DNA from: Pseudomonas sp. HS6
Lineage (GTDB): Bacteria; Pseudomonadota; Gammaproteobacteria; Pseudomonadales; Pseudomonadaceae
Assembly (NCBI RefSeq): GCF_023375815.1
Contig: NZ_CP067412.1
Location: 1,550,001 to 1,614,000, forward strand
Length of the DNA stretch: 64,000 nt
Direction of reading: 5' to 3'
The notes under the pieces were generated by a model. That model saw only the letters and a program-made list of their open reading frames with translations, was not told where the DNA came from and searched no databases. This document shows, piece by piece, positions 1 through 9,009 of the stretch. Every line of letters starts with the position of its first letter. Within the stretch, counting starts at the first letter, position 1. A program made the position numbers and the translations under genes.

Positions 1-956
1 CGATGGACGAGAATGACTTTACCGTAGGCAATGGGACGCTGGGCTTCGGCGGTGGGATCACGGGCGATTTCGTCCAGTTCGACGGGATAGCCGGCGAACT
101 GGAAGTCAACCCGCACAACACGGTCCATGGTCTCGTCGGAGGCTATATGGGGAATGCCTTGCTCGCGGGTCTTGACCCGATCTTCTGGCTGCACCATTGC
201 AATATCGACCGGTTATGGGAAGCGTGGATGAACACGCCAGGCAAGACGATGGTCAAGGATCCGCGGTGGTCCAACGGCCCGGCAGACCGCAGCTTCATCA
301 TGCCAGTACCCGGTGATAACGCACCTGGAGTAACGTTCACCAGTAAGGACACGTTGAAGGGTGGCAAATTTTATCGGCCCTACGATGATTTGGTCAGCGG
401 TACGGGTGTAACGCCGGGAGCGATTGCTGTGGCACGGGTCAATATGGGTTCGCCCACTCAACAAACCGTTCTGCCCATTGGCGCCAATACAACGGCCGTC
501 AAGGTCGGGGGCGCGTCGGTCGACACCCACATCGATCTCGAACCGACAGCCGCCGCCAAGAGCATCGCCACCATGGGTGCGAATACTCTGGGCAAGGAAG
601 TGGCCCGACTCTATCTTTCCCTGGAGTCGGTGCGCGGTTCCGCACCGTCACCGCTTCTGGATGTGTACGTCAACCTGCCCGACGGTGCCGACCCGGCACT
701 GAATGCTGACCGCCTGGCCGGCAGCCTGACGCTTTTCGGGCTCAACGTTGCCTCGCAAACGGACGGCCACCACGCTGGCACCGGGCTTGGCTACACGATC
801 GACATCACCGACCTGGCCCAGCGACTGACGGACGCCGGCGACTTTGATCCGAATCATCTGCGGGTAACGCTTGTACCTGGAGAGCAGATATCGGATGAAG
901 AACCGGTAACGGTCGAACGCATCAGCGTTCTCAAGCGAAGCGGTGTCGTGAGCTGA
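1..956 (+). CDS. Tyrosinase / polyphenol oxidase, C-terminal part (5' end outside window)
   Basis: This is the C-terminal part of a type-3 copper tyrosinase, which oxidises phenols to quinones with O2. The reading frame is open to the left edge, so the start and the CuA half lie outside; the in-frame ATG at 3 is probably internal. Counting from that ATG, CuB is clear: His38 and His42 in NPHNTVHG, then LDPIFWLHHCNIDRLW (residues 57-72) with the third histidine. Residues about 195-310 form a beta-rich domain (KEVARLYLSLE, LLDVYVNLPDG) resembling the C-terminal shielding domain of polyphenol oxidases. A DUF2182 membrane protein begins 11 bp after the stop. Family call is firm; the substrate is unknown. 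Confidence 0.9.
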   Translation, partial: MDENDFTVGNGTLGFGGGITGDFVQFDGIAGELEVNPHNTVHGLVGGYMGNALLAGLDPIFWLHHCNIDRLWEAWMNTPGKTMVKDPRWSNGPADRSFIMPVPGDNAPGVTFTSKDTLKGGKFYRPYDDLVSGTGVTPGAIAVARVNMGSPTQQTVLPIGANTTAVKVGGASVDTHIDLEPTAAAKSIATMGANTLGKEVARLYLSLESVRGSAPSPLLDVYVNLPDGADPALNADRLAGSLTLFGLNVASQTDGHHAGTGLGYTIDITDLAQRLTDAGDFDPNHLRVTLVPGEQISDEEPVTVERISVLKRSGVVS

Positions 957-967
957 GGGTCGACATC

Positions 968-1744
968 ATGCGACCAGGCCTGGTTCTACGCAGCTTCACT
1001 TACGCTCCCTGGCCATTGCTGTTGGCCACGGCGGGGCTCGGCCTGGCGCTGTCCCTTTACAACGATGTGAGTACCGAAGGCCCGGCCTTCTGCGTGGCGG
1101 TGAATGGCCTGTCGATCATCACCAGTTGGCCCGCTGCGCTGCAAGCGGAGCTGGCATTGAATCCACTTCACCGCATTCTGGCGGGTTGGTTCCTGATGCT
1201 GCTGGCCATGATGCCGCCCCTGTTGGCGATGCCGCTCATGCATGTCTGGCGCTCCAGCCTGCCCAGCAGGCGAATACGGGCGTCAGTCATGTTTCTGCTC
1301 GGCTACTGCGCGCTATGGATGGCCGTCGGCCCGCTTCTGTTGGCAGTGGCGTTGCTGCTGCAGATCACTGCGGGAAAAGGCGCGCTGGCCGTGGCAATAC
1401 TCATCGCCATGCTATGGCGTGCGGGCCCGTGGCACCGCGTGGCGCTCATCCGGGGCCATCAACCCCGGCGAATCGGTCTGTTCGGCTGGGCCGCCGACAG
1501 GGACTGTCTGGCCTTCGGCATGGTCCACGGTCTGTTTTGTATTGTTTCGTGTTGGGCATGGATGTTGGTGCCGCTGGTCAGCGGGGCCTGGCACATTCCG
1601 GTGATGCTATCAGCGAGCCTCATCATAATGGTTGAGCGACTCACACTATCTGGTCCCTTACGCAGGCAGTGGCAGCCTCTTTCTTTATCCATTCGCCTTT
1701 ATACCTTCCTCACCAAACTCAATATGGAGCGTCCTCATGGGTAG
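968..1744 (+). CDS. DUF2182 family integral membrane protein
   Basis: A 258-residue polytopic membrane protein with five or six hydrophobic segments. It carries the family signature GWFLMLLAMMPPLLAMPLMH near residues 78-97 and a later segment rich in Trp, Cys and Met (FCIVSCWAWMLVPLV) ending in a VER motif. DUF2182 proteins are described as predicted metal-binding membrane proteins; no biochemical role is established. It follows the tyrosinase by 11 bp and overlaps the next gene by 8 bp, so the three are probably co-transcribed. A role in copper handling for the tyrosinase is my inference from this adjacency. Confidence 0.75.
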   Translation: MRPGLVLRSFTYAPWPLLLATAGLGLALSLYNDVSTEGPAFCVAVNGLSIITSWPAALQAELALNPLHRILAGWFLMLLAMMPPLLAMPLMHVWRSSLPSRRIRASVMFLLGYCALWMAVGPLLLAVALLLQITAGKGALAVAILIAMLWRAGPWHRVALIRGHQPRRIGLFGWAADRDCLAFGMVHGLFCIVSCWAWMLVPLVSGAWHIPVMLSASLIIMVERLTLSGPLRRQWQPLSLSIRLYTFLTKLNMERPHG

Positions 1745-3713
1745 GCGTGCTTGTTTGGCAATCGGGGTAAGTACGGTGACGGCTGCTACGAACGAAGGGC
1801 TGAGTTTTGCCTATCTGGACGGTGCCATTTTCGCAGCTCGCTCAATGGGTGAATGGGCACTGCGTTCGGGCTTCGGTGCCGATAATGTAAGAGTCGTTGA
1901 CGACGGTGATACCAAGGGCGTCGTGAATCCAGTCACGAAAGAACGTGTTCAGAAGGCAGTCGATGAGTTGTTTCCCGCAGGTGCAGAGGTCGTTGATCAA
2001 CTGATCCTGTCATTTTGCGGTCATGGGCTGACCGATGAGAATCTCGATTCGATCAATTGGCTGTTCAGCGACTCTCTGCTGATGAGATACCGGGTCGTGG
2101 CCAACAGGTTCTACTCGGAACTATTGCTTCACGGTATCAAGCGCATCACATTGATTACCGATGCATGCCGCGGAGCCCCCAACAATCTGGATCTGATGCG
2201 GTTTGAAGGCGTACGTGGAATCACGGTACAGGGCACAAAAGTTGAAAGCCCAAGATTTGATCGGCTGGCGTCCTGCCAGGATGGACAATTGGGTTATATG
2301 GTTTATGACCAAACGGCCAACATGCCGGGCAAGTGTGTGTTCTCCGGGGTCATAGTGGATGCACTTTGGGGGAGTGAACCCAGCGCCTTCGAAAATGGAG
2401 TGATTACCACGGCAACACTGGGCAATTGTGTTCGTTCACGGACAACCGAGCGTGCAAACGAGTATCACGTGAAGCTCTATCCTCAATGCCTGGTCGACCC
2501 CGAGTCAGTGGTGCTTTACGACACCATGACTCCGCCACAAGGCCCCATCGACCTGCAACCCTGGCCTGTTGGTAGCAATACAGCCGTTCTAGGCGTCGAA
2601 TCGGCTGTGGGAGTACCGGATTCCGCCGACCATATCCTCGAGCGGATACACATTGATCGCGCTTTCAGGGATCGCATTCTCGGTCAGAATTTCGGACTGA
2701 GACGTTTCAATCTGACGGCTCCAGACAGCCATGTCATTCCAATACCCGCAGACAGCAAAGATCTACTGAAAGATCTGGTTGATCTGCGACAAACGACTGC
2801 ACGCATTCCAGGCCAGCAGCAAAAGGTTAAGACGCTGGTTCAACAGCTGGAATCCCAGGCTGCTGCGAGAGAGGTTAGAAACCGGCTGGAGCAAATCGAA
2901 CAGGTTAACAACGCTAACCTGATCGTTTGGGGAGATCGGGTAAAAATCCACCCCCGCAGTCGGATCCACCAACTGGCATTCAACTTTCATTTCAATGAGT
3001 TTCACCTTGATAGCGACTCCAACGGGACGCCTGTTCTGGTGGAACTGTCCGACGGGCAATTTACCCCTGTCGTTCCCTATACAGGTTTATACGCGGTGGT
3101 CACACCCAGTCCAGGAGGAAACGTTTTCCAGGCCTACGGTGAGATGGGCTCTCCTGAAAGATATCGGGTAGCCCTGCAGGCAATCGACGATTTCGCAGCC
3201 GGCCGGCTGCAAATTGACAGTCTTGATCGATTGGCCGCAGATCTGCGACACGAAAAGCATGCCGATCCGATGCTGGGTGTCATTTGCGCTTATCTCTACA
3301 GGGCAACGGCCGATTACGACAACATTCGGCGTATGGCTTACTTCTATGGCTCGCAAGGCCAGCCAGTACCTTATGACATCGCACTTCTCGGGGCGATGCA
3401 GGTGACACGAAACGAAGATGGCAACCTCCGACTGCACGTGCCGGCAGTGAAAGCGCGGGAGATGCGACAAAATGCGCCGTCACTCCCCGGCTATGCCACA
3501 CAAGCGACACCTGATATGCAAGCCCGTATTGGCGGCCGATGCCCGTGGCTCGGACTTGGCTGGGACTATGTCAATGACCCTCGACCGGAGTGGGCCGTGC
3601 TCGTCGAAGGGCTTGCAGATCATGCAGCGAATGTTCGCCGTAGCGGCGCGACAACGTTGCCAGAGTATTCTGCAAGACGGCTTGCCAGGCTTTGGGGCCT
3701 GCTGTCGGGTTAA
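1737..3713 (+). CDS. Caspase-like (peptidase C14 / metacaspase-type) protein
   Basis: A 658-residue protein whose first ~260 residues look like a C14 caspase fold. The catalytic dyad is visible as His96 in LSFCGHGLTD and Cys144 in TDACRGAP. A probable coiled coil follows at ~340-390 (QQQKVKTLVQQLESQAA). The C-terminal ~150 residues contain DPMLGVICAYLYRATADYDNI and PVPYDIALLGAM, which I cannot assign. There is no signal peptide or clear membrane helix, so it is probably cytoplasmic. I chose the ATG at 1737 because GGAG at 1726-1729 is well spaced; a longer frame from 1632 would run deep inside the DUF2182 gene. Bacterial caspases can be regulated-death proteases, but no sensor or effector is identified here. 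Confidence 0.82.
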   Translation: MGRRACLAIGVSTVTAATNEGLSFAYLDGAIFAARSMGEWALRSGFGADNVRVVDDGDTKGVVNPVTKERVQKAVDELFPAGAEVVDQLILSFCGHGLTDENLDSINWLFSDSLLMRYRVVANRFYSELLLHGIKRITLITDACRGAPNNLDLMRFEGVRGITVQGTKVESPRFDRLASCQDGQLGYMVYDQTANMPGKCVFSGVIVDALWGSEPSAFENGVITTATLGNCVRSRTTERANEYHVKLYPQCLVDPESVVLYDTMTPPQGPIDLQPWPVGSNTAVLGVESAVGVPDSADHILERIHIDRAFRDRILGQNFGLRRFNLTAPDSHVIPIPADSKDLLKDLVDLRQTTARIPGQQQKVKTLVQQLESQAAAREVRNRLEQIEQVNNANLIVWGDRVKIHPRSRIHQLAFNFHFNEFHLDSDSNGTPVLVELSDGQFTPVVPYTGLYAVVTPSPGGNVFQAYGEMGSPERYRVALQAIDDFAAGRLQIDSLDRLAADLRHEKHADPMLGVICAYLYRATADYDNIRRMAYFYGSQGQPVPYDIALLGAMQVTRNEDGNLRLHVPAVKAREMRQNAPSLPGYATQATPDMQARIGGRCPWLGLGWDYVNDPRPEWAVLVEGLADHAANVRRSGATTLPEYSARRLARLWGLLSG

Positions 3714-3885
3714 TCGACTGACGATCACATGATTTACATGCATCGATCTGAGAAATCACCACCGGTCTGAAAAGTGACAGTTACTTCTGCCACATCGACT
3801 AGCGTTCCGACACCCCGGATGTCCTGAACTACATTCAATAGCGCGACTTCCCCACTTTCAAATAAAATAACGTCGGAGGCAACTC

Positions 3886-4806
3886 ATGAGAAACGATATC
3901 TCTATTGCAAAGCTGCTTCAGCTTTCAAGCCTTCTTCTGATTAATTTTGTATCTGTACCTGCGTTCTCTCAAGACTGGACACTTTGTGAAGGGCCGATCG
4001 TCAAACACCACCATCTAGGCAACTTCAATCTCGAAACAAACTCACGCATCGAAGAGTACAAAGACACCAACCAATACAAATTCGCGATCATCTCCTGCGT
4101 CAGTAATAACGATAAAGAATATCCAATCTTTGTGAATTGGCGTACTCCAAGAAGAACCGGGTGGATACCGGCAGGGCAGAAAATTGACACGCCTGTCTTA
4201 CTTGTCGTCAAGAATGATGTGGAACAGCTCGATGGATGCCTGGAATACGGTAATCGAGGCGATTTTACTTCAGCTCCTTTTTTTGGTACCGAAGCAGACA
4301 AGAAATCAATAGACCTGGAAAAGACCAACGGGTGCAGAGCAGCAGCAACGAGTCGCATAAGCGCCAGCGAAACCACGATAGAGAACATCATCCTGAAATT
4401 TCGCAGTTTCTTTCCGTCTGACGTCAGCAGACCCGATACGACAATGCTTCAGATTGACGGCGAAGTTGGAATAAAAAAGACCGGGGACAATCAGTATCAA
4501 AGCTTCTTCAACTATGAGGTAGCCCCCTACAAAGACAGTAAGAATGGGGTTATCAAGAGCATAACGATCAAGCCCGCCTTTAGTGGACCGACAGAAGGCC
4601 TTACGGAGTGGTTCTTCAAAAGCAATCAGAAAACTGCCAACCTAGCGTCAAAGGGAATCATTAAATTCGATGTATCTGAAGTCAATAACCCTTCACTGAC
4701 TTACGCGAGCTACGAGCTCTACAGTGAGAAGAACGAGTTGATTGCCGCGATTGAGTTGCCTGTATACATTTCCTCTCCATCAACACTGAAAGTTGGAAGT
4801 AAATGA
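3886..4806 (+). CDS. Secreted protein of unknown function
   Basis: A 306-residue protein with a clear Sec signal (LLQLSSLLLINFVSVPAFS, cleavage near residue 29), so probably periplasmic. The mature part has four cysteines (in TLCEG, ISCVS, DGCLE, NGCRA) that could form disulfides, and otherwise looks beta-rich. A good RBS (GGAGG) lies ~8 bp before the ATG. The stop overlaps the start of the next gene (ATGA), so the two are translationally coupled. Codon use is clearly more AT-rich than the flanks, which suggests acquisition by transfer. I do not recognise the family. Confidence 0.7.
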   Translation: MRNDISIAKLLQLSSLLLINFVSVPAFSQDWTLCEGPIVKHHHLGNFNLETNSRIEEYKDTNQYKFAIISCVSNNDKEYPIFVNWRTPRRTGWIPAGQKIDTPVLLVVKNDVEQLDGCLEYGNRGDFTSAPFFGTEADKKSIDLEKTNGCRAAATSRISASETTIENIILKFRSFFPSDVSRPDTTMLQIDGEVGIKKTGDNQYQSFFNYEVAPYKDSKNGVIKSITIKPAFSGPTEGLTEWFFKSNQKTANLASKGIIKFDVSEVNNPSLTYASYELYSEKNELIAAIELPVYISSPSTLKVGSK

Positions 4807-5309
4807 ATAGCATCTGGAAAACCATTGCAGCTGTCATTCCAGCCCCTGCCGTGTTGTGGGTCGCCAAGTGGCTCGGACTATTTTCGACAACTTTTATAAC
4901 CCTGCCTGGCTGGCAGCAGGATACCAATGACCTAGCGCTCGCCATGGGTACGTTTATCGCCGTCGCCATTGCTCTTGTCTACAATGAAGCGTCACCACTC
5001 GCCCTAAGAAAAAAAGCAAAGTGGCTCCTCTTTCTTTCGATTTTTCTTATATACACCTGTTTGTTCATTCATCTCTATCTCGGCAAAGGAATGGAACCTG
5101 ACGAAGTTATAAAATGGCAAGACATCTGGAGGATAACCTACATCAGTGCAATGACCGCCATTATCGCGACTATCACGCTGGGAGCCTTATCCATCAGGGA
5201 CGATGGCAGCAAATCGATTTGGAAAAAAATACTGACTGCACTTGTTTGGACTATTGTATTTATTGCTGTGCTCGCTGCTGTTTATTTGATCTGGCGACAC
5301 TTCGGTTGA
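4803..5309 (+). CDS. Small integral membrane protein of unknown function
   Basis: A 168-residue protein with four hydrophobic segments (about 8-28, 45-62, 75-92 and 144-164), a cytoplasmic-looking basic stretch (LALRKKAKW) and a C-terminal helix ending in IWRHFG. It starts inside the stop codon of the secreted-protein gene (ATGA at 4803-4806), implying obligate co-expression and perhaps a complex across the inner membrane. A strong hairpin terminator follows 10 bp after the stop. No family recognised; composition is AT-rich like its partner. Confidence 0.65.
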   Translation: MNSIWKTIAAVIPAPAVLWVAKWLGLFSTTFITLPGWQQDTNDLALAMGTFIAVAIALVYNEASPLALRKKAKWLLFLSIFLIYTCLFIHLYLGKGMEPDEVIKWQDIWRITYISAMTAIIATITLGALSIRDDGSKSIWKKILTALVWTIVFIAVLAAVYLIWRHFG

Positions 5310-5318
5310 GATTTATAC

Positions 5319-5341
5319 AGGCCTGCCATATTGGCAGGCCT
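5319..5341. terminator. Rho-independent terminator after the secreted/membrane pair
   Basis: A perfect 10-bp stem (AGGCCTGCCA / TGGCAGGCCT) with a 3-base loop starts 10 bp after the stop at 5309 and is followed by TGTTT. It sits between convergent genes and could serve both. Confidence 0.75.
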
Positions 5342-5363
5342 TGTTTACATCCCTGCCTGATGA

Positions 5364-5786
5364 TTACTTGAGAATCAACAACGGCTCGCCCTTCTTGACG
5401 ATGTAAGTCGCCAGCTCCGAACCCTTTTCGTTACCAACGTTCTTCGCGATGTGCGCCACGCCCTCCGGGATGAACAGCGAGTCTCCCGCCTTGAGCGTCA
5501 CCGGTGCCCGGCCTTCGAGCTGGTATTCGAAGGTGCCGCTGATCACATAGGCGACCTCAACGCCCGGATGCGCATGCCGGGGCGAGGTGATGCCCGGCTC
5601 GAAATCGACCCGCGCCTGAATCACTTCGCGATCCGCTGCGCCCAGGTCCTGGCGGACCAGATCCGTGCGGCTCAGGCCTTGTTGCCAGCTCTTCACGGGG
5701 GCGGCGGATGGGGTGTCGGCCGCGTGCGCGAGGCCGGTCAGTGAAACGAGTACGGCTGCTGCGGTCATCAGGAGTGTGCGACGCAT
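5364..5786 (-). CDS. Periplasmic single-domain cupin protein
   Basis: A 140-residue protein with a Sec signal ending AHA-AD near residue 23 and one cupin barrel. The metal-binding motif is visible as HAHPGVEVAYVISG (around 76-89), followed by GDSLFIPEGVAH in the second cupin motif. Such small exported cupins are common beside regulators in Pseudomonas, but ligand and reaction are usually unknown. It is transcribed on its own and converges on the membrane-protein unit. Confidence 0.78.
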   Translation of the reverse strand: MRRTLLMTAAAVLVSLTGLAHAADTPSAAPVKSWQQGLSRTDLVRQDLGAADREVIQARVDFEPGITSPRHAHPGVEVAYVISGTFEYQLEGRAPVTLKAGDSLFIPEGVAHIAKNVGNEKGSELATYIVKKGEPLLILK

Positions 5787-5918
5787 GGTGTTGCCCTCTC
5801 GGAAGTAGTGATGTGTCGACAGTCACTCTGAGCGAGGCATGTACACGGGATGTGTCCTGATGTCGGCGTAAGTTACCCAAGTGTGTACGAACGCGGGATT
5901 GATACACGCGCATACAAC

Positions 5919-6806
5919 TCACACCACTTGCGACAGCCATTCCCTGAACGCGACAACCTTTTTCGAATTCGCGTTTTCATGGGGCGTGACGAAGTAGAAA
6001 CCCGAGTCGGATTTCAGCCGCAGATCAAACGGCGCCACCAGTCTCCCGGCGCGCAAATCGTCATCGACGTAGGTCGAGCGACCAATGCACACGCCCTGCC
6101 CGTCAATCGCGGTCTGCACCGCCATCATGGCCAGATCGAAGGTCAGGCGCGGGCCTTTGGTCGCGAGCGGTGGCTGGCCTGCCGCGTGCAGCCAGTCGTT
6201 CCAGTCATTGGCGGTCAGGCCGCTGACTTGCAGCAACGGATGATGAACCAGGTCCGCCGGGGTCTTCAAAGGCTTGTCGCCCGTCAGCAGTCGCGGGCTG
6301 CAGACGGGAAAGACCTCGTCGGACATCAACCAGTCAGCCCGCAAGCCAGGCCAGTCACCCTTGCCGTAGCGGATCGCCGCGTCGATGCCGACCTTGCGAA
6401 AATCGACCAGTCGGGTTAACGCGCTGATCCGCACATCAATCTCGGGATGCGCCTCGCGAAACGACGGCAGACGCGGCAACAGCCATTTGGACGCCACCGA
6501 AACCAGTGTACTGATCGTCAGGACGCTTTGGTTGTTCGCCTCCTGCAAACGCTCGGTCGAATGGCGCAGCTCCAGAAACGCCGAACGAATCCCCGGAAAA
6601 TAAGCGTTGCCCTCATCCGTCAGCGTCAACCCGTCCTTCGAGCGCATGAACAGGCGCACACCGAGTTCATCTTCTAGGCGGCGGATCTGATGGCTGATCG
6701 CGGTTTGCGTGACGTTAAGTTCTTCGGCAGCGCGGGTGAAGCTAAGGTGCCGGGCCGCACATTCGAAGGCTCGCAATCCGTTGAGCGATGGCAGTCGGGG
6801 TAGCAT
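5919..6806 (-). CDS. LysR-family regulator, GcvA-like
   Basis: A 295-residue LysR regulator. The winged HTH (residues ~6-65; SFTRAAEELNVTQTAISHQIRRLEDELG) and LNGLRAFECAARH opening are typical of the GcvA subgroup. The effector domain is complete (ADWLMSDEVFPVCSP; GQGVCIGRSTYVDDDL). It is divergent from the glutathione S-transferase gene at 6915, with about 108 bp between starts, so that gene is the likely target. The effector cannot be read from the sequence. Confidence 0.85.
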   Translation of the reverse strand: MLPRLPSLNGLRAFECAARHLSFTRAAEELNVTQTAISHQIRRLEDELGVRLFMRSKDGLTLTDEGNAYFPGIRSAFLELRHSTERLQEANNQSVLTISTLVSVASKWLLPRLPSFREAHPEIDVRISALTRLVDFRKVGIDAAIRYGKGDWPGLRADWLMSDEVFPVCSPRLLTGDKPLKTPADLVHHPLLQVSGLTANDWNDWLHAAGQPPLATKGPRLTFDLAMMAVQTAIDGQGVCIGRSTYVDDDLRAGRLVAPFDLRLKSDSGFYFVTPHENANSKKVVAFREWLSQVV

Positions 6807-6914
6807 ATGACCTCTTCAGTCCATGAGATTTTGTCATACGCTAGCATCCCAGATGTCCTTTGCGAAGCGGCGCAGCAGTAGTGGATTCTGAGCCTTCACC
6901 AGGAGGGAGATCCC

Positions 6915-7526
6915 ATGAAACTGTACTTCGCACCCATGACCTGTTCGCTGTCCCCGCACATCGTGCTGCGTGAACTGGACTTGCCGTTCGAACTGATCCG
7001 GGTCAACAACCAGACCAAGCGCACCGCCGACGGCCGGGACTTTCGCGAGATCAACCCAAAGGGCTACGTAGCGGCGCTGATGCTCGACAGCGGCGAGGTG
7101 CTGACCGAAGGCCCGGCCATTTTGCAGTACCTCGTCGACCTCGTGCCCGGTCATACGCTGGCCCCGGCCAATGGCACCTGGGAGCGCTCGCGTTTGCAGG
7201 AGTACCTGAACTTCATCAGTTCGGAAATTCATGGGGGCAGCGCGCCGCTGTTCAGCAGCGAAATCCCGGAATCCACCAAAACGATCTTCAAACACAAACT
7301 GTTCAAACGACTGGATTACCTGAACCGTATCCTCGCGACCCAGCCCTTTCTGATGCCGGCGTTCGGCGTGGCGGATGCCTATCTGTTCACGGTGCTCAAG
7401 TGGTTGCCGACGTTCAGCATCGCCATCGAAGACTGGCCAGCGCTGGCGAACTACATGACGCGTATCGCCGAACGCCCCGGCGTGCGGGATGCCATCGCGG
7501 AAGAGGACGCCACGCAACCGGTCTGA
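6915..7526 (+). CDS. Glutathione S-transferase family protein
   Basis: A 203-residue GST. The N-terminal thioredoxin-like domain has Cys10-Ser11 in MTCSLSPHI, as in bacterial beta-class enzymes, then NPKGYVAAL and LTEGPAILQYL (glutathione site). The all-helical C-terminal domain includes PAFGVADAYLFTVLKW. It probably conjugates glutathione to electrophiles in the cytoplasm. AGGAGGGAG lies ~7 bp before the ATG. It is divergent from a GcvA-like LysR regulator, the probable controller. Confidence 0.88.
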   Translation: MKLYFAPMTCSLSPHIVLRELDLPFELIRVNNQTKRTADGRDFREINPKGYVAALMLDSGEVLTEGPAILQYLVDLVPGHTLAPANGTWERSRLQEYLNFISSEIHGGSAPLFSSEIPESTKTIFKHKLFKRLDYLNRILATQPFLMPAFGVADAYLFTVLKWLPTFSIAIEDWPALANYMTRIAERPGVRDAIAEEDATQPV

Positions 7527-7549
7527 AACGTCCGGTTGCATGGTCGGTG

Positions 7550-8237
7550 TCAGGCCTTGGCGGCCTCGTCGATCAGCGCGGCCACTTCAGCGGCGCGGGA
7601 GGCGAGCGAGGCGTGGCTGGCGTCAAGGGTGATGACTTTCTTCGCGTTGAGCCGGGCGGACATGCGCTTCTGGTTGTCCGGGTGGATCATGTGGTCCTGA
7701 CTGGAAATCTGATACCAGGACGGCTTGTGCTTCCACGCCGGATCACTGATGACCTTCGCCGAAGGTGCTGGCCAGCGGCGCTTTCTGCGTCACGGCCATG
7801 ACCAGCGCTTCATCGGCCGGCAAGTCCTGGCAGAAGCTTTCATGGAACTTGTCAGCCTTGAGCCAAAGGAAGCCGTCGCTGTCCGGCGCCAGATTCGGTG
7901 CGGCGGCCGGTAGATGTTCCTGAGTAATGCCGCCAGGGCTTTCGCCTTGATCCGGAGCGAACGCCGCGATGTACACCAGCCCCACCACATTCGGTTGATT
8001 ACCAGCCTGAGTAATCACCGCCCCACCATAAGAATGCCCGACCAACAGCACCGGCCCGTTCACCTGAGCGACCATTTTGCGGGTGCGCTCGGCGTCGTCG
8101 GCCAGCGAAGTCAAAGGCATCTCCACGGCCTGGATCGCGCTGTAGCCCTTGCGCGTCAATTCAACAATGACTTTGCCCCAGTGCGCGGCACCGCCCCAGA
8201 ATCCGTGCACCAGCACAATCGTCGGTTTTTCACTCAT
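7550..8237 (-). pseudogene. Alpha/beta hydrolase, frameshifted
   Basis: An esterase-like alpha/beta hydrolase broken by one frameshift. The first part (from ATG at 8237, AGGAGA RBS) reads VLVHGFWGGAAHW (oxyanion) and VGHSYGGA (nucleophile Ser), then goes out of frame after STFGE near 7754 and stops at 7743. Another frame resumes as SDPAWKHKPSWYQISSQD and ends DASHASLASRAAEVAALIDE, with the catalytic His in DASHAS, stopping at 7550. Total length (688 nt) fits a ~229-residue enzyme missing two bases or carrying one extra. Either a real null allele or a sequencing error. Confidence 0.85.
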
Positions 8238-8351
8238 GGCGTTTCTCCTGCGGGTGATGAAGGTCGATTTTCCATTGGCGCTCAGGAGTATGGAACGGTT
8301 CCGGTGACGTGCCTGCCGGCCAGACCAAAGGCGCGTTTCGGGATGTGACAG

Positions 8352-8379
8352 TTGTCGAATGCACCATCGCGCCTATATT
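8352..8379 (+). promoter_or_regulatory. Predicted sigma-70 promoter for the pqiA pair
   Basis: TTGTCG (8352-8357) and TATATT (8374-8379) are separated by 16 bp. A transcript starting near 8386 would exclude the ATG at 8359 and supports the ATG at 8413 as the pqiA start. Pattern match only. Confidence 0.4.
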
Positions 8380-8412
8380 GAAGAGGTTCAGCCCTCCCCT
8401 CATCGAGCGCCC

Positions 8413-9009
8413 ATGGCCAGCACCGAACGACTGATCATCTGCGAGCATTGCGACTGCGTGTACGAACACGCCACGCTCGCCAAACATCAGAAAACCCTGT
8501 GTTCGCGCTGCGGTGGCGTGCTCCAGCGCTACAACAACCTGAGTGTGGAACAACGGCTGGCCCTGAGTTTCACGGCGGCGATGCTGTGGCTGTTCGCCAA
8601 TTTCTACCCGGTGATGAGCATCAGCATGAAGGGCCTGAAAAACAGCGCGACCCTGTGGGATTCGGTGCTGGCGCTGAGTCAGGGGCCGATCACCTTCATG
8701 GCAATGGTCGCGGCGATCTCGATCATCATCGCCCCGGCCTTCCAGTTGGTTTTGTTGATCTGGGTCTTGAGCTTCGCCCTCGCCTCGCGCCGCTCGCCGG
8801 CCTTCAAGGTGTGCATGCGCTGGCTGGAAGCGCTGCGGCCGTGGAGCATGCTTGAAGTGTGCCTGCTCGGCGCCATGGTCGCGGTGTTCAAACTGGCGGG
8901 CATGCTCGATGTGATTCCCGGCATCGGCCTGTTTGCGCTGGCCGTGCTCAGCCTGTTGCTGATCCGCATCGCCGGACGCGACGTGCGTGAACTGTGGGAC
9001 ATCCTATGA
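8413..9009 (+). CDS. Paraquat-inducible protein A (PqiA) family membrane protein, first copy
   Basis: A 198-residue PqiA half-protein. The N-terminus has a zinc-ribbon-like C-x2-C pair twice (ICEHCDC and CSRCGG), followed by four hydrophobic helices; LFANFYPVMSISMKG is the typical first-helix exit. PqiA proteins act in the inner membrane with MCE proteins (PqiB) and the lipoprotein PqiC in lipid transport across the envelope. Its stop overlaps the start of a second PqiA gene (ATGA at 9006). No MCE gene follows in this window. Confidence 0.85.
   Translation: MASTERLIICEHCDCVYEHATLAKHQKTLCSRCGGVLQRYNNLSVEQRLALSFTAAMLWLFANFYPVMSISMKGLKNSATLWDSVLALSQGPITFMAMVAAISIIIAPAFQLVLLIWVLSFALASRRSPAFKVCMRWLEALRPWSMLEVCLLGAMVAVFKLAGMLDVIPGIGLFALAVLSLLLIRIAGRDVRELWDIL

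Noticed and set aside
6834..7541. A 235-codon minus frame opposite the GST gene
   Set aside because: Antisense to a clear GST; the sequence has no recognisable feature.
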